Source: Microbacterium azadirachtae (GTDB lineage Bacteria > Actinomycetota > Actinomycetes > Actinomycetales > Microbacteriaceae). From it: 64,000 bases of DNA. Position 1 is the stretch's first letter. Each line of letters opens with the position of its first letter. The stretch lies in contig NZ_JYIX01000026.1 of NCBI RefSeq assembly GCF_000956505.1, positions 1 through 64,000 on the forward strand. The letters run 5' to 3'. The notes below the pieces were generated by a model, which searched no databases, was not told where the DNA came from, and saw nothing but the letters and a program-made list of their open reading frames with translations. This document shows positions 1 through 8,025 of the stretch, piece by piece. The translations under genes and the position numbers were made by a program.

Positions 1-1357
1 CGCCTCCCCCGCCCTGGAACGCTCCGCCCCCGGCGCCCGCACCGGCCTGTCCCGTGCCCGCGCCCGTGGCGGCTCCACCGCGCCCGAGGCCGGCGGCGGA
101 CGCGCCGGAGATCGTGGGCTGGACGAGGTTCACGACGAGGATCCCGACGAGACCGAGCGCGAGCCCCGCCGCTCCGCCGATGAGGCCCTGGACGAGCGAC
201 TCTCCGGCCACCTGGCGGACGATCCGCCCGTTCGACCAGCCGATCGCCTTGAGCGTGCCGAACTCCCTGGTGCGCCGGGCGACGCCGGAGAGCGTGAACA
301 GCACCGCGAGGAGCACGGCGACCGCGAGCACGATGATCGACAGCCACGTGCCGAGGCCCTCGATCATGCCGGCGGCGCTCGCGAGGGATCCGGAGACCGT
401 GGAGGCCAGATCCGCCTGCGAGCTCACGGTCGCCGTCGGGAGGGCCTTGGCGAGCGCGGTCTGCACGGAGGAGATGTCGGCCGCCGATGCCGCCTTCACG
501 TAGACCGTCGACACGACATCGCCCGTGCCGGCGATCTTCTGCGCGGTGTCCAGCGGCAGGTACACGTTCGCCGCGGTGTCGGCGGAATCGGACGACGAGC
601 TCACGATCCCGACGATCTTCACCGTGGATCCGCCCACATCGATCGTGCTGCCGACGCTCAGGCTCTTCGAGGTCGCGTAGGTGCTGTCCGCGAGGGCGAC
701 CAGCTGTCCCGCGTCGGCGGCGGCGAGGGCACGCCCGGAGGAGACCTTCACCGACGACAGCGGTCCCACGGTCGTCCCCGCCGAAGGATCGACGCCCAGT
801 ACCGAGAACGAGTTGAGGCCGAACTTGCCACCGCCGAACCGTGGCCGCTCACCCGTGCCCGTGCCCTGGCCCTCACCGGTGGCGCCCTGTCCCGTACCCG
901 TCTGGCCGGTGCCGGTGCCGCCCTGCGCGCCCTGCTGGGCGATCTGCCCGTCGAACGTGAGGTTGGTCAGGCTCAGCGCGCCCGTGGCCGCGGCGACGCT
1001 CCCGGTGCTCGAGATCGTCTTCACCCCGGCCGCGTCGATCGTGCCCCGCGCCGGGGAGGCCCGCAGCACCGAGGTGTTCAGGGTCGTGCTGCCGTCGCTC
1101 GCGGCGGCGCCGCCGCCGGCCCCGAAGTCGAAGCGCTGCCCGGTGTCGCTGCCGCGCTGGGCCGGTGCGCCGGTGACCGTGAGATCGGTGCCCACGCCGT
1201 AGACCCTCGCGAGCGCCTCCGTCTGCGCATCGCGCACGCCCGCCGCCAGCGCGTTGACCACGATCACCAGGGCGATCGCTATTGCGAGGCCCACGGCGAC
1301 GATCACCGTCTGCTTCTTCCGCCCGGCCAGTTCCCGGCGCAGATACGTCCCGTACAT
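1..1357 (-). CDS. FtsX/MacB-type ABC transporter permease (C-terminal end outside the window)
   Basis: This is the membrane subunit of an ABC exporter of the MacB/FtsX type, probably moving a peptide, lipid or antibiotic-like substrate out of the membrane. The protein opens MYGTYLRRELAGRKKQ, followed at once by a strong first membrane helix rich in V/I/A/L (about residues 17-42). A long extracytoplasmic domain of small and polar residues follows, with Gly-rich stretches. The FtsX core appears near residues 330-420 (VARRTREFGTLKAIGWS, typical of the family), with helices on either side. At least 452 residues are visible; the last helix and the stop lie beyond base 1. The start is fixed by an AAGGAG Shine-Dalgarno at about 1361-1366. 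It is divergent from a two-component system that probably controls it. The partner ATPase would lie outside the window. Confidence 0.85.
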   Translation of the reverse strand, partial: MYGTYLRRELAGRKKQTVIVAVGLAIAIALVIVVNALAAGVRDAQTEALARVYGVGTDLTVTGAPAQRGSDTGQRFDFGAGGGAAASDGSTTLNTSVLRASPARGTIDAAGVKTISSTGSVAAATGALSLTNLTFDGQIAQQGAQGGTGTGQTGTGQGATGEGQGTGTGERPRFGGGKFGLNSFSVLGVDPSAGTTVGPLSSVKVSSGRALAAADAGQLVALADSTYATSKSLSVGSTIDVGGSTVKIVGIVSSSSDSADTAANVYLPLDTAQKIAGTGDVVSTVYVKAASAADISSVQTALAKALPTATVSSQADLASTVSGSLASAAGMIEGLGTWLSIIVLAVAVLLAVLFTLSGVARRTREFGTLKAIGWSNGRIVRQVAGESLVQGLIGGAAGLALGLVGILVVNLVQPTISGASAAGLGRGGAATGAGTGQAGAGAGGGAFQGGGG

Positions 1358-1447
1358 GCTTCTCCTTCGATCACGCTCGTGCTGGTGACGCTAGGAGCCG
1401 GTTCTGAGGCGCGATGATGGCGCTGCTATGCGCGCGCTAAGCACGTC

Positions 1448-1480
1448 GGATCACCAAAGCTCATAGACCGTTCATAGGAA
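1448..1480 (+). promoter_or_regulatory. Three contiguous 11-bp direct repeats, candidate OmpR/PhoP-type operator
   Basis: Three 11-mers abut each other: GGATCACCAAA (1448-1458), GCTCATAGACC (1459-1469) and GTTCATAGGAA (1470-1480). All share TCAC or TCAT at the same position. Contiguous 11-bp direct repeats with a TTCA-like core are the usual target of OmpR/PhoP-family response regulators. The array ends 19 bases before the start of such a regulator and lies between it and the divergent ABC permease, so autoregulation and control of both genes is the natural guess. Confidence 0.5.
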
Positions 1481-1499
1481 ACTGAGGAGAATAGATCCC

Positions 1500-2234
1500 A
1501 TGAACGATCACGCCACTGAGCTGCGTCGCCCCGATGGCTCTCCCCTGCGGATCCTCGCGGTCGACGATGAGCCGATGCTCACCGACCTCCTCGCCATGGC
1601 CCTGCGGATGGAGGGATGGGAGGTGCGCACCGCCGGATCAGGGCTCGAAGCGCTGCAGGTCGCCCGCGACTTCGGCCCCGATGCCCTGGTCCTCGACGTC
1701 ATGATGCCCGACCTGGACGGGCTCGGCGTCCTCAAGCGCCTGCGCGAGCAGGGCAACATGGTGCCCGTCGTGTTCCTCACCGCCAAAGACGCGGTGAGCG
1801 ATCGGATCGCGGGCCTCACCGCCGGTGGCGACGACTACGTCACGAAGCCGTTCAGCCTGGAGGAGGTCGTCGCGCGACTGCGCGCCGTGATCCGCCGCTC
1901 CGGCGGCGCGACCACCGACGCCAGCGACTCGATCCTGCAGGTCGGCGATCTCACGCTCAACGAGGACAGCCACGAGGTGGTCCGCGCAGGCGACGAGATC
2001 GAGTTGACCGCGACGGAGTTCGAGCTGCTGCGCTTCCTCATGCGCAACGAGCGCCGTGTACTGTCCAAGGCGCAGATCCTGGACCGGGTGTGGAGCTACG
2101 ACTTCGGCGGGCGCTCGAGCGTCGTCGAGCTGTACATCTCCTACCTGCGCAAGAAGCTCGACGCCGGACGCGAGGTGGCGCTGATCCACACCGTGCGCGG
2201 GGTCGGCTACATGATCAAGGCGCCCCAGCAGTAA
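1500..2234 (+). CDS. OmpR-family response regulator
   Basis: This is a DNA-binding response regulator of a two-component system, 244 residues, the usual family length. The receiver domain shows the acidic pair D22-D23 (VDDEP), the phospho-acceptor D66 (LVLDVMMPD), the conserved Thr of FLTAKD and K116 (YVTKPF). The C-terminal half is a winged-helix domain (ELTATEFELLRFL, then SYLRKKLD and the terminal VRGVGYM hairpin). A GAGGAGA Shine-Dalgarno at 1484-1490 supports the start. The paired histidine kinase begins 34 bases downstream. Three 11-bp repeats just upstream look like its own binding site. In the family, such systems facing FtsX-type exporters often sense envelope stress or antimicrobial peptides; which signal applies here cannot be told from sequence. 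Confidence 0.95.
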   Translation: MNDHATELRRPDGSPLRILAVDDEPMLTDLLAMALRMEGWEVRTAGSGLEALQVARDFGPDALVLDVMMPDLDGLGVLKRLREQGNMVPVVFLTAKDAVSDRIAGLTAGGDDYVTKPFSLEEVVARLRAVIRRSGGATTDASDSILQVGDLTLNEDSHEVVRAGDEIELTATEFELLRFLMRNERRVLSKAQILDRVWSYDFGGRSSVVELYISYLRKKLDAGREVALIHTVRGVGYMIKAPQQ

Positions 2235-2268
2235 GCAGCACGACTGCTGCACCGAGCACGAAGAAGGC

Positions 2269-3966
2269 ATGCCCTCGATGAATCCGTTCCGCACCCGTCC
2301 CAGGGGCCCGCTGTCCCTGCAGACACGGCTGATGGCGGCGGTGACGGGGTTCGTCTCGCTCATCCTCGTCGTCATCGCGATCGCGACGAGCGTCGTGCTC
2401 GGCAACGTGCTCAACGGGCGGCTGCAGGACGAGCTCGCCGCGACCACGAAGAACGTCGGCACCCAGGCCATGCAGAAGCTCGTGCTGGGGCACGTCGTCC
2501 CCGACGCCTCGGACCTGGTGGTCGGCCCCACCGGCGTGCAGAACGGCACGCTGGTCATCGTCGTGACCCCGGCCGGCTCCGCGACGGGCACCGTGGTCAC
2601 CGCCGACCGTGTCGCGCAGGACCTCACGCCGCTGCAGATCCATCAGGCGGTCACCGCCCTCTCCGAAGGCCGCTACACCGAGGATCTCTCCCAGCTCGGC
2701 GACTACCAGTTCGTGCATCAGCCGGTCCCTGCCTCGGGGCCGGCGCAGTTCGAGGTGATCACCGGACTCCCCCGTGCATCCACGGAGGCGCAGATCACGA
2801 CCCTGTTCTCCATGATCGCGCTCACCACGATCGGCGGACTGATCCTGCTCGCGCTGTCCACGGCGATCACGATCCGGGTCGCCCTGCGCCCGCTCCGCGA
2901 GGTCGCCGCGACCGCGAACAGGGTCGCCAACCAGCCGCTCGACCGCGGCGACGTGTCGATCACGGAGCGCGTGCCCGCCGCGGAGGCGGATCCGCGCACC
3001 GAGACCGGACTCGTCGGATCCGCGCTGAACACCCTGCTCGATCACGTCGACGCCTCGCTCGCGGTGCGTCAGCGCAACGAGGAGAGGATGCGGCAGTTCG
3101 TCGCCGATGCGAGCCACGAACTGCGGACGCCGCTGTCCTCGATCCGCGGATACTCGGAGTTGTCGCTGCGCGCGCTGACACGATCCGATGCGCCGGAGGA
3201 TCCCGCCACGGCCTCCGCGCACACCGCCCTCGAGCGCATCCAGGCGCAGTCCCTGCGGATGACCAGCCTGGTCGAGGACCTGCTGCTGCTCGCGCGTCTC
3301 GAGGAGGGCAGGGAGCTCACCCTCTCCACCGTCGACCTGTCCCGGCTGGCGATCGAGGGGGTCGAGGACGCCCGCCCCACGGCACCGGATCACGTGTGGG
3401 CGATCGACGTGCCGGAGGAGCCGGTCGAGCTCATCGGCGACACGGGACGGCTGCAGCAGGTCGTCACGAACCTGCTCGCCAACGCCCGCACGCACACCCC
3501 GGCCGGCACGCGCATCGCGATCGAGGTGGCCGAAGAAGGATCAGAGGTCGTGCTCCGGGTCCGCGACGACGGACCGGGCATCGACCCCGCGGTGCGCGAC
3601 GAGCTCTTCAGCCGCTTCGCCCGGGGCGACCGCTCCCGCAACAGGGCGACCGGCGGTTCGGGCCTCGGCCTGTCGATCACCAAGGCGATCGTCGACGGCC
3701 ACGGCGGCACGATCTCGGTGCAGAGCGAGCCCGGCGCGACGCTGTTCACGGTCCGCCTGCCGAAGGTGCCGCAGGCGACGGTCGGTGCAGCTCAGACGCG
3801 CCCCGCCGACGCCGCTCCCCCGCGTCCCGCCGACAAGGACGCGCCACGGCAGCATCACGCCGATCGTCCGGCGCCGCGGCACAGGGACGCGGACGCGCCG
3901 CGCGGCGCTGAGAACCACGGCGACGCGGGCAGCCACCAGCTCGGCCGCACTCTCGGCGGGCGCTGA
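2269..3966 (+). CDS. Sensor histidine kinase (HAMP, HisKA, HATPase)
   Basis: This membrane kinase is the partner of the response regulator upstream. It has a first membrane helix at about 21-48, an extracytoplasmic sensor segment of about 130 residues, a second helix at about 178-203 and a HAMP linker. The HisKA domain carries phospho-acceptor H283 (ADASHELRTPLSS). The ATPase domain has the N box at about 400-407 (NLLANART), G1 at 433-439 (DDGPGID) and G2 at 462-470 (GGSGLGLSI). After the ATPase domain comes a tail of about 65 residues made mostly of A, P, R, H and D, unusual for this family and likely disordered. Two Met codons compete for the start: 2269 and 2278. The AAGAAGG at 2261-2267 is spaced better for 2278. 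Confidence 0.93.
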   Translation: MPSMNPFRTRPRGPLSLQTRLMAAVTGFVSLILVVIAIATSVVLGNVLNGRLQDELAATTKNVGTQAMQKLVLGHVVPDASDLVVGPTGVQNGTLVIVVTPAGSATGTVVTADRVAQDLTPLQIHQAVTALSEGRYTEDLSQLGDYQFVHQPVPASGPAQFEVITGLPRASTEAQITTLFSMIALTTIGGLILLALSTAITIRVALRPLREVAATANRVANQPLDRGDVSITERVPAAEADPRTETGLVGSALNTLLDHVDASLAVRQRNEERMRQFVADASHELRTPLSSIRGYSELSLRALTRSDAPEDPATASAHTALERIQAQSLRMTSLVEDLLLLARLEEGRELTLSTVDLSRLAIEGVEDARPTAPDHVWAIDVPEEPVELIGDTGRLQQVVTNLLANARTHTPAGTRIAIEVAEEGSEVVLRVRDDGPGIDPAVRDELFSRFARGDRSRNRATGGSGLGLSITKAIVDGHGGTISVQSEPGATLFTVRLPKVPQATVGAAQTRPADAAPPRPADKDAPRQHHADRPAPRHRDADAPRGAENHGDAGSHQLGRTLGGR

Positions 3967-3968
3967 AG

Positions 3969-3997
3969 CCGCCCCTGGGTCGGCGCCCCAGAGGCGG
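3969..3997. terminator. Hairpin between convergent genes
   Basis: The stem pairs CCGCC with GGCGG and, inside, CTGGG with CCCAG, with one-base bulges and a seven-base loop. It fills the short gap between the histidine kinase (+) and the flavin reductase gene (-). There is no strong T-run on either side, so it would be a T-poor bidirectional terminator of the kind common in high-GC actinobacteria. Confidence 0.45.
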
Positions 3998-4001
3998 GTC
4001 C

Positions 4002-5528
4002 TCAGTAGCCTGCGAAGGCGTCGGTCGTCACGTGCCGCGCGCCGCGCAGCGCGGGGGCGAGCTCCGCGATGAGCCGCGGCGGACCCGAGATCCAGGCGTG
4101 CCGCCGATCCAGATCCGGCACCAGCGCGTGCAGCAGCGCCGCGTCCAGCCGCGCGCCGCCCGCCCATTCCGCGCCCGAGGGCAGGTCCGCGGGCCGGTCG
4201 GGGGCGATGACCACGATCCGTGCACCGGACCCGCCGAGCTCGCGCAGGTACGCGCACTCCTCCGCCGAGGAGGCCACGAGCACGAGCACCGCGTCCGCCG
4301 CCTCACGCGCAGCGAGCTGCGCGACGAACGGCGTCACGCCGATCCCTGCAGCGATGAGCAGCACGGGCGCCTCGCGAGCGGGCAGCACGAAGTCGCCCCA
4401 CACGCCTGTCGCGGTGAGCACGTCGTCGGGCTGCACCGCGCCGAGCGCGCGCTTGTAGCTCGACCCGCGCTCGGTCTCGCGATAGGCGATGCGCACGAAC
4501 GGCAGCTCCGCCGGCGTGGAGACGATGCTGAACTCGCGGCGGGTGCCCCTGCTGTCGGGGCGGCGGTGCGGCACCTGCAGCTCCAGGTACTGCCCCGGCG
4601 CGAACCGGAACGGGCGCCGCGCCCGGAACGTCAGCTCGTGCACGGTCGGGGTGACGGCCCTGCGGCGCACGAGCGAGAGCCTGATCCCCGCGCGGGCGAC
4701 GAGCACCGCGGCGAGGAGGTTGCCGACCAGCAGCGCCCGCTCCTGGCCGAGCGTGATGATCCCGAGGCTGATCGGCCAGCCGGCGAGCGCTCCAACGATC
4801 AGCGCGACGAGCAGCTGCTGCCATCGGCGCGACGGCATGCTCAGCGGCTCGGACAGCATGAAGGCGCCGAGGAACAGCACCGGCGACTGCAGCAGCACCG
4901 ACGTGAGCATCGCCCCAGGTTCCACGGCCAGCCCGGCCGCGGCCGACTGCACCGAGGTCCGCAGGATCGACACGACGGCGTACACGAGCACGAACAGCAG
5001 GACGACGCGGATCCGCTCGGTGCGCCAGAGCACGAGCAGGCCCAGCACGATCACGGGGATCGCCATCGCCGGAGTGCCGACCCACCAGGCCGAGAAGCCG
5101 AGGCCGGTGATCGTGAGCACCGTCGCGCCGACGGCGGCGGGATTGAGCAGGTGCCGACCGCGCCACACCAGCACGTACTTGGAGGCCGCCGCGACCACGC
5201 CCGCGAGCGCGATGCCGCCGATCTGGTCGGGGTTCGCACCGGGCTGCACCACGAACAGCAGGATGAGCGCCGTGATCAGCGACGACTCGATGCGGCGCGG
5301 GACGCGCAGCAGCGCCTGGGCGACGGCATCGGTGCAGAGCGTCGCGAGCATCAGCACCGCGAGCGTGGCGAGGATGTCGAGCGGCAGCGAGGAGACCGCG
5401 CCGACGGCGGACAGGATCGTCGCGATCGCGGCCAGCGCGAGCAGCGCGTACAGCGTGAGCCGGTACATCGAAAGCCGTCCGAGCTGCGCGACCACGCGCT
5501 GGCGCGCGCCGATCAGCGTCGCGATCAT
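4002..5528 (-). CDS. NqrB/RnfD-like membrane domain fused to a ferredoxin-reductase-type FAD/NAD domain
   Basis: This 508-residue protein joins two modules. Residues 1 to about 285 form eight to ten hydrophobic helices and include RHLLNPAAVGAT (about 125-136), which resembles the HIFNPAA signature of NqrB/RnfD subunits. Residues from about 286 form a ferredoxin-NADP reductase domain: REFSIVSTP is the FAD-binding RxxS motif, LIAAGIGVTPF the nucleotide-binding loop, and DAFAGY the C-terminal end. The likely role is to take electrons from cytoplasmic NAD(P)H and pass them across the membrane to a flavin carrier outside. Its start overlaps the apbE stop (ATGA), and apbE is preceded by an FMN-binding lipoprotein, so the three genes form one electron-transfer operon. 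The terminal acceptor is unknown. Confidence 0.85.
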   Translation of the reverse strand: MIATLIGARQRVVAQLGRLSMYRLTLYALLALAAIATILSAVGAVSSLPLDILATLAVLMLATLCTDAVAQALLRVPRRIESSLITALILLFVVQPGANPDQIGGIALAGVVAAASKYVLVWRGRHLLNPAAVGATVLTITGLGFSAWWVGTPAMAIPVIVLGLLVLWRTERIRVVLLFVLVYAVVSILRTSVQSAAAGLAVEPGAMLTSVLLQSPVLFLGAFMLSEPLSMPSRRWQQLLVALIVGALAGWPISLGIITLGQERALLVGNLLAAVLVARAGIRLSLVRRRAVTPTVHELTFRARRPFRFAPGQYLELQVPHRRPDSRGTRREFSIVSTPAELPFVRIAYRETERGSSYKRALGAVQPDDVLTATGVWGDFVLPAREAPVLLIAAGIGVTPFVAQLAAREAADAVLVLVASSAEECAYLRELGGSGARIVVIAPDRPADLPSGAEWAGGARLDAALLHALVPDLDRRHAWISGPPRLIAELAPALRGARHVTTDAFAGY

Positions 5529-6406
5529 GCGAACACCTCCATCCGGTCCCCTGCCGACCACTCGAGCGTTCCGTCCGTGGTCATCCGCACCCATTCCACA
5601 CCGGACAGGGCCGCGAACGCGGGACCGCCGTCGAAGAACAGCGCCGTGGCGGCCGCATCCGCGACCATCGCCTCCGCGGCGATGGCCCAGGTCGCCGCGA
5701 TCGTGCGCACGGGCTCCCCCGTCCGCGCATCCAGCACGTGGTGCAGCCCGCCGTGCTCCCCCGGCCACGCGCGCCGGTTCACCGCCGAGCCGCAGAGCGC
5801 CGCGTCCGTGACCGTGGCGACCCCGATCGCGCGCGTCGCGTCGAACGGGTGCTCGAGACCCACCCGGATCGGCGCCCCGCTCAGGCGCAGGTCGCCGCCG
5901 GCGTCGACGAGGCGTTCGGCATGCCCCAGGGATCCGAGCAGGTCGTGCACGACGTCGACGATGCGGCCCTTGCCGATCGCGCCCACATCGATGAGGGCCG
6001 GCGCGTGCAGGGCGAGGGCACCGTCGTCCCAGGCGAGCTGTTCGGCCCAGTCGGCGGGCGCCGGTCTGGCGCCCCGATCGCGGAACGAGTACTCCGCGTC
6101 GTAGCCGCGCGCGGACAGGCTGTCGCCGAGGAGCGGCTGCACGGCGCCATCGGTCGCGAGCGACAGCTCCCGGTACAGATCGAGCATCGCCACCGCGTCC
6201 GGCGGCGTCGGCACCTCCTGCGGCTCCTCGGCGAGGGCCGTCACCAGCGAGTCGGCACGGAACCGGGACCAGGTGTGGTCGAAGTCGCCGATCACGTCGC
6301 GCACCGCGTCGCGTTCGCCATCCGGGAGCCGCCCGGCCGTGCCGATCTCCCAGACGGTGCCGATCGCCTCGAACCGCCACACGTCCATCGGCGGGCGGGG
6401 ATCCAC
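5525..6406 (-). CDS. apbE: ApbE-family FAD:protein FMN transferase
   Basis: ApbE enzymes cut FAD and attach the FMN part to a Thr or Ser of extracytoplasmic redox proteins. Family marks seen here are VGAIGKGRIVD (flavin/Mg loop), LVDAGGDLRL and the metal-binding region ADAAATALFF near the C-terminus; 293 residues is normal. No clear signal peptide is present, so it may act in the cytoplasm or be anchored by partners. A GTG at 6406 lies one base after the stop of the upstream lipoprotein gene; ATG at 6388 is an alternative start that fits family alignments (WRFEAIGT near the N-terminus). The upstream protein carries a plausible flavin-attachment motif and is the expected substrate. The downstream membrane reductase overlaps by four bases. 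Confidence 0.92.
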   Translation of the reverse strand: MDPRPPMDVWRFEAIGTVWEIGTAGRLPDGERDAVRDVIGDFDHTWSRFRADSLVTALAEEPQEVPTPPDAVAMLDLYRELSLATDGAVQPLLGDSLSARGYDAEYSFRDRGARPAPADWAEQLAWDDGALALHAPALIDVGAIGKGRIVDVVHDLLGSLGHAERLVDAGGDLRLSGAPIRVGLEHPFDATRAIGVATVTDAALCGSAVNRRAWPGEHGGLHHVLDARTGEPVRTIAATWAIAAEAMVADAAATALFFDGGPAFAALSGVEWVRMTTDGTLEWSAGDRMEVFA

Positions 6407-6407
6407 C

Positions 6408-6890
6408 CTAGCCCGCGGCTTCGGTGCGGATGGTGTCCAGCGCCTGGGTGAATCCCTTGCTGGTCAGCGAGGATCCCGAGACGCGGCTGACGGAGATCTC
6501 GTCGAGTTTCTTGCCGACCACGAGCGCGGAGATCCCGCCGATGAACTGCGACTGGTAGTGCTTCGTCTCCGATGCCTGCGGGTCGCCCGTGACCTCGACC
6601 TTCGTGACGGTGTCGTCGGCGAGGGTGATCGAGACCGAGATCTTCTCGACCGTCTCCGGCGTCTGGTACGAGCCGTCGGCGGAGTAGGTGCCGTCCTTGT
6701 AGGTCGAGCCGGACCCGGTCGAGGCGCCGGCGCTCGTCGCGGACGGCGAGGAGTCAGCGCTCGCCTGCGGCGCGGGCGTCCCGGTCGTGGTCTCGGCGGA
6801 CGACGACTCGGCCGCGCACCCCGCGAGCAGCAGCGTTCCGGCGATGCCGACGAGGGCGGATCCTTGACGAACCGAGGGCGAGAGCTTCAT
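6408..6890 (-). CDS. FMN-binding-domain lipoprotein, likely ApbE substrate
   Basis: The 160-residue protein starts with a lipoprotein signal peptide ending in LLAG-C25, followed by a long Ser/Thr/Ala-rich linker (about 26-65) that would hold the domain away from the membrane. The remaining part matches the small FMN-binding domain of NqrC/RnfG-like proteins: YKDGTYSADGSYQTPE at its start, and SGSSLTSKGF near the end, which matches the SG(A/S)(S/T)xT pattern on which ApbE attaches FMN. It is the first gene of the operon with apbE and the membrane reductase. It should be an outside-facing one-electron carrier. The ATG at 6890 was chosen because it gives the complete signal peptide; the AGGAGG at about 6909-6914 is rather far, so start strength is uncertain. 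Confidence 0.85.
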   Translation of the reverse strand: MKLSPSVRQGSALVGIAGTLLLAGCAAESSSAETTTGTPAPQASADSSPSATSAGASTGSGSTYKDGTYSADGSYQTPETVEKISVSITLADDTVTKVEVTGDPQASETKHYQSQFIGGISALVVGKKLDEISVSRVSGSSLTSKGFTQALDTIRTEAAG

Positions 6891-6961
6891 GGTTCCAGCT
6901 TCCGCAACCCTCCTGTGCGTCACCTTTGAGATGACGCATCGTGTCGTGAAGTCAGGATCCG

Positions 6962-6985
6962 CGCCTGACGACACCGTCTCAGGCG
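6962..6985 (-). terminator. Weak stem-loop overlapping the prs stop codon
   Basis: CGCCTGA (6962-6968) pairs perfectly with TCAGGCG (6979-6985) across a ten-base loop. It lies at the end of prs and before the FMN-binding lipoprotein gene on the same strand. No T-run follows, so termination or attenuation is only a possibility. Confidence 0.3.
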
Positions 6986-8016
6986 GCGCCGTCGAACATG
7001 CTCGTGACGGACCCGTCCTCGAACACCTGCTTGATCGCGGTGGCCAGCAGCGGAGCGATCGGCAGGATCAGCAGGCCCGGGAAGCGCCGCGACTCCGAGA
7101 GCGGGATCGTGTCGGTGACGACGACCTCGTCGATCGAGGAATCCTGAAGCCGCTCGCTCGCCGGATCCGAGAAGATCGCGTGGGTCGCGGCGACGATGAC
7201 CTTGCGGGCGCCGTTCGCCTTGAGCGCCTGCGCGGCCTTCACGATCGTCCCGCCGGTGTCGATCATGTCGTCGACCAGCAGGCAGGTGCGGCCGTCCACC
7301 GCACCGACGATCTCGTGCACCGAGACCTGGTTGGCGACCTTCGGGTCACGCCGCTTGTGGATGATCGCGAGCGGCGCATCCAGGCTGTCCGACCAGGTGT
7401 CGGCGACGCGCACCCGGCCCATGTCCGGCGAGACGATCGTGAGCGTCTCGCGGTCCTCGGCGCTCAGGGTCCGCTCGAAGTGCTCAAGCAACACGGGCTT
7501 CGCGAACAGGTGATCGACGGGGCCGTCGAAGAAGCCCTGGATCTGCGCAGCGTGCAGGTCGACGCTCATCACGCGATCGGCGCCGGCGGTCTTCAGCAGG
7601 TCGGCGACGAGGCGGGCGCTGATCGGCTCGCGGCCACGGCCCTTCTTGTCCTGTCGGGAGTACGGGTAGTAGGGGGCGACGACGGTGATCCGCTTGGCCG
7701 AGGCCCGCTTGGCCGCGTCGAGCATGATGAGCAGCTCCATCAGCCACTCGTTCACACCGGTCCCGAAGGACTGCACGATGAACAGGTCGCAGCCGCGGAT
7801 CGAGACCTCGAAGCGGGCGTAGAGCTCGCCGGACGCGAACGTGCGGTGCTCGACAGGGGCCAGCTCGGTGCCGAGCGCCGCGGCGACCGCGGCGGTCAAC
7901 TCCGGGTGCGACCGGCCGCCGGCGACGACGAGCCTCTTCTTGGTCTTGGCGACCAGTCCCGGTGCGATGTCGTTCTCGCGGTCCAGCTCGACCGTCGTGT
8001 TCTTCTTGCGCCCCAT
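6979..8016 (-). CDS. prs: Ribose-phosphate pyrophosphokinase
   Basis: PRPP synthetase makes 5-phosphoribosyl diphosphate from ribose 5-phosphate and ATP for purine, pyrimidine, His and Trp synthesis. The protein is 345 residues, somewhat extended at the N-terminus compared with the usual 315-330. It shows the family core: GELYARFEVSIRG, the flexible catalytic loop APYYPYSRQDKK, VDLHAAQIQGFF, and the PRPP-binding loop LLVDDMIDTGGTIV. The start is ATG at 8016, nine bases after the glmU stop, so the two genes are co-transcribed behind tRNA-Gln. The glmU-prs order is usual in actinobacteria and links nucleotide-sugar and nucleotide precursor supply. Confidence 0.97.
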   Translation of the reverse strand: MGRKKNTTVELDRENDIAPGLVAKTKKRLVVAGGRSHPELTAAVAAALGTELAPVEHRTFASGELYARFEVSIRGCDLFIVQSFGTGVNEWLMELLIMLDAAKRASAKRITVVAPYYPYSRQDKKGRGREPISARLVADLLKTAGADRVMSVDLHAAQIQGFFDGPVDHLFAKPVLLEHFERTLSAEDRETLTIVSPDMGRVRVADTWSDSLDAPLAIIHKRRDPKVANQVSVHEIVGAVDGRTCLLVDDMIDTGGTIVKAAQALKANGARKVIVAATHAIFSDPASERLQDSSIDEVVVTDTIPLSESRRFPGLLILPIAPLLATAIKQVFEDGSVTSMFDGAA

Positions 8017-8025
8017 CGGACCCGC

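Noticed and set aside
54..1202. Long open frames on the plus strand across the first 1.2 kb
   Set aside because: They are composition-driven shadows: the minus-strand frame codes for a coherent FtsX-type permease with membrane helices and a good ribosome binding site.
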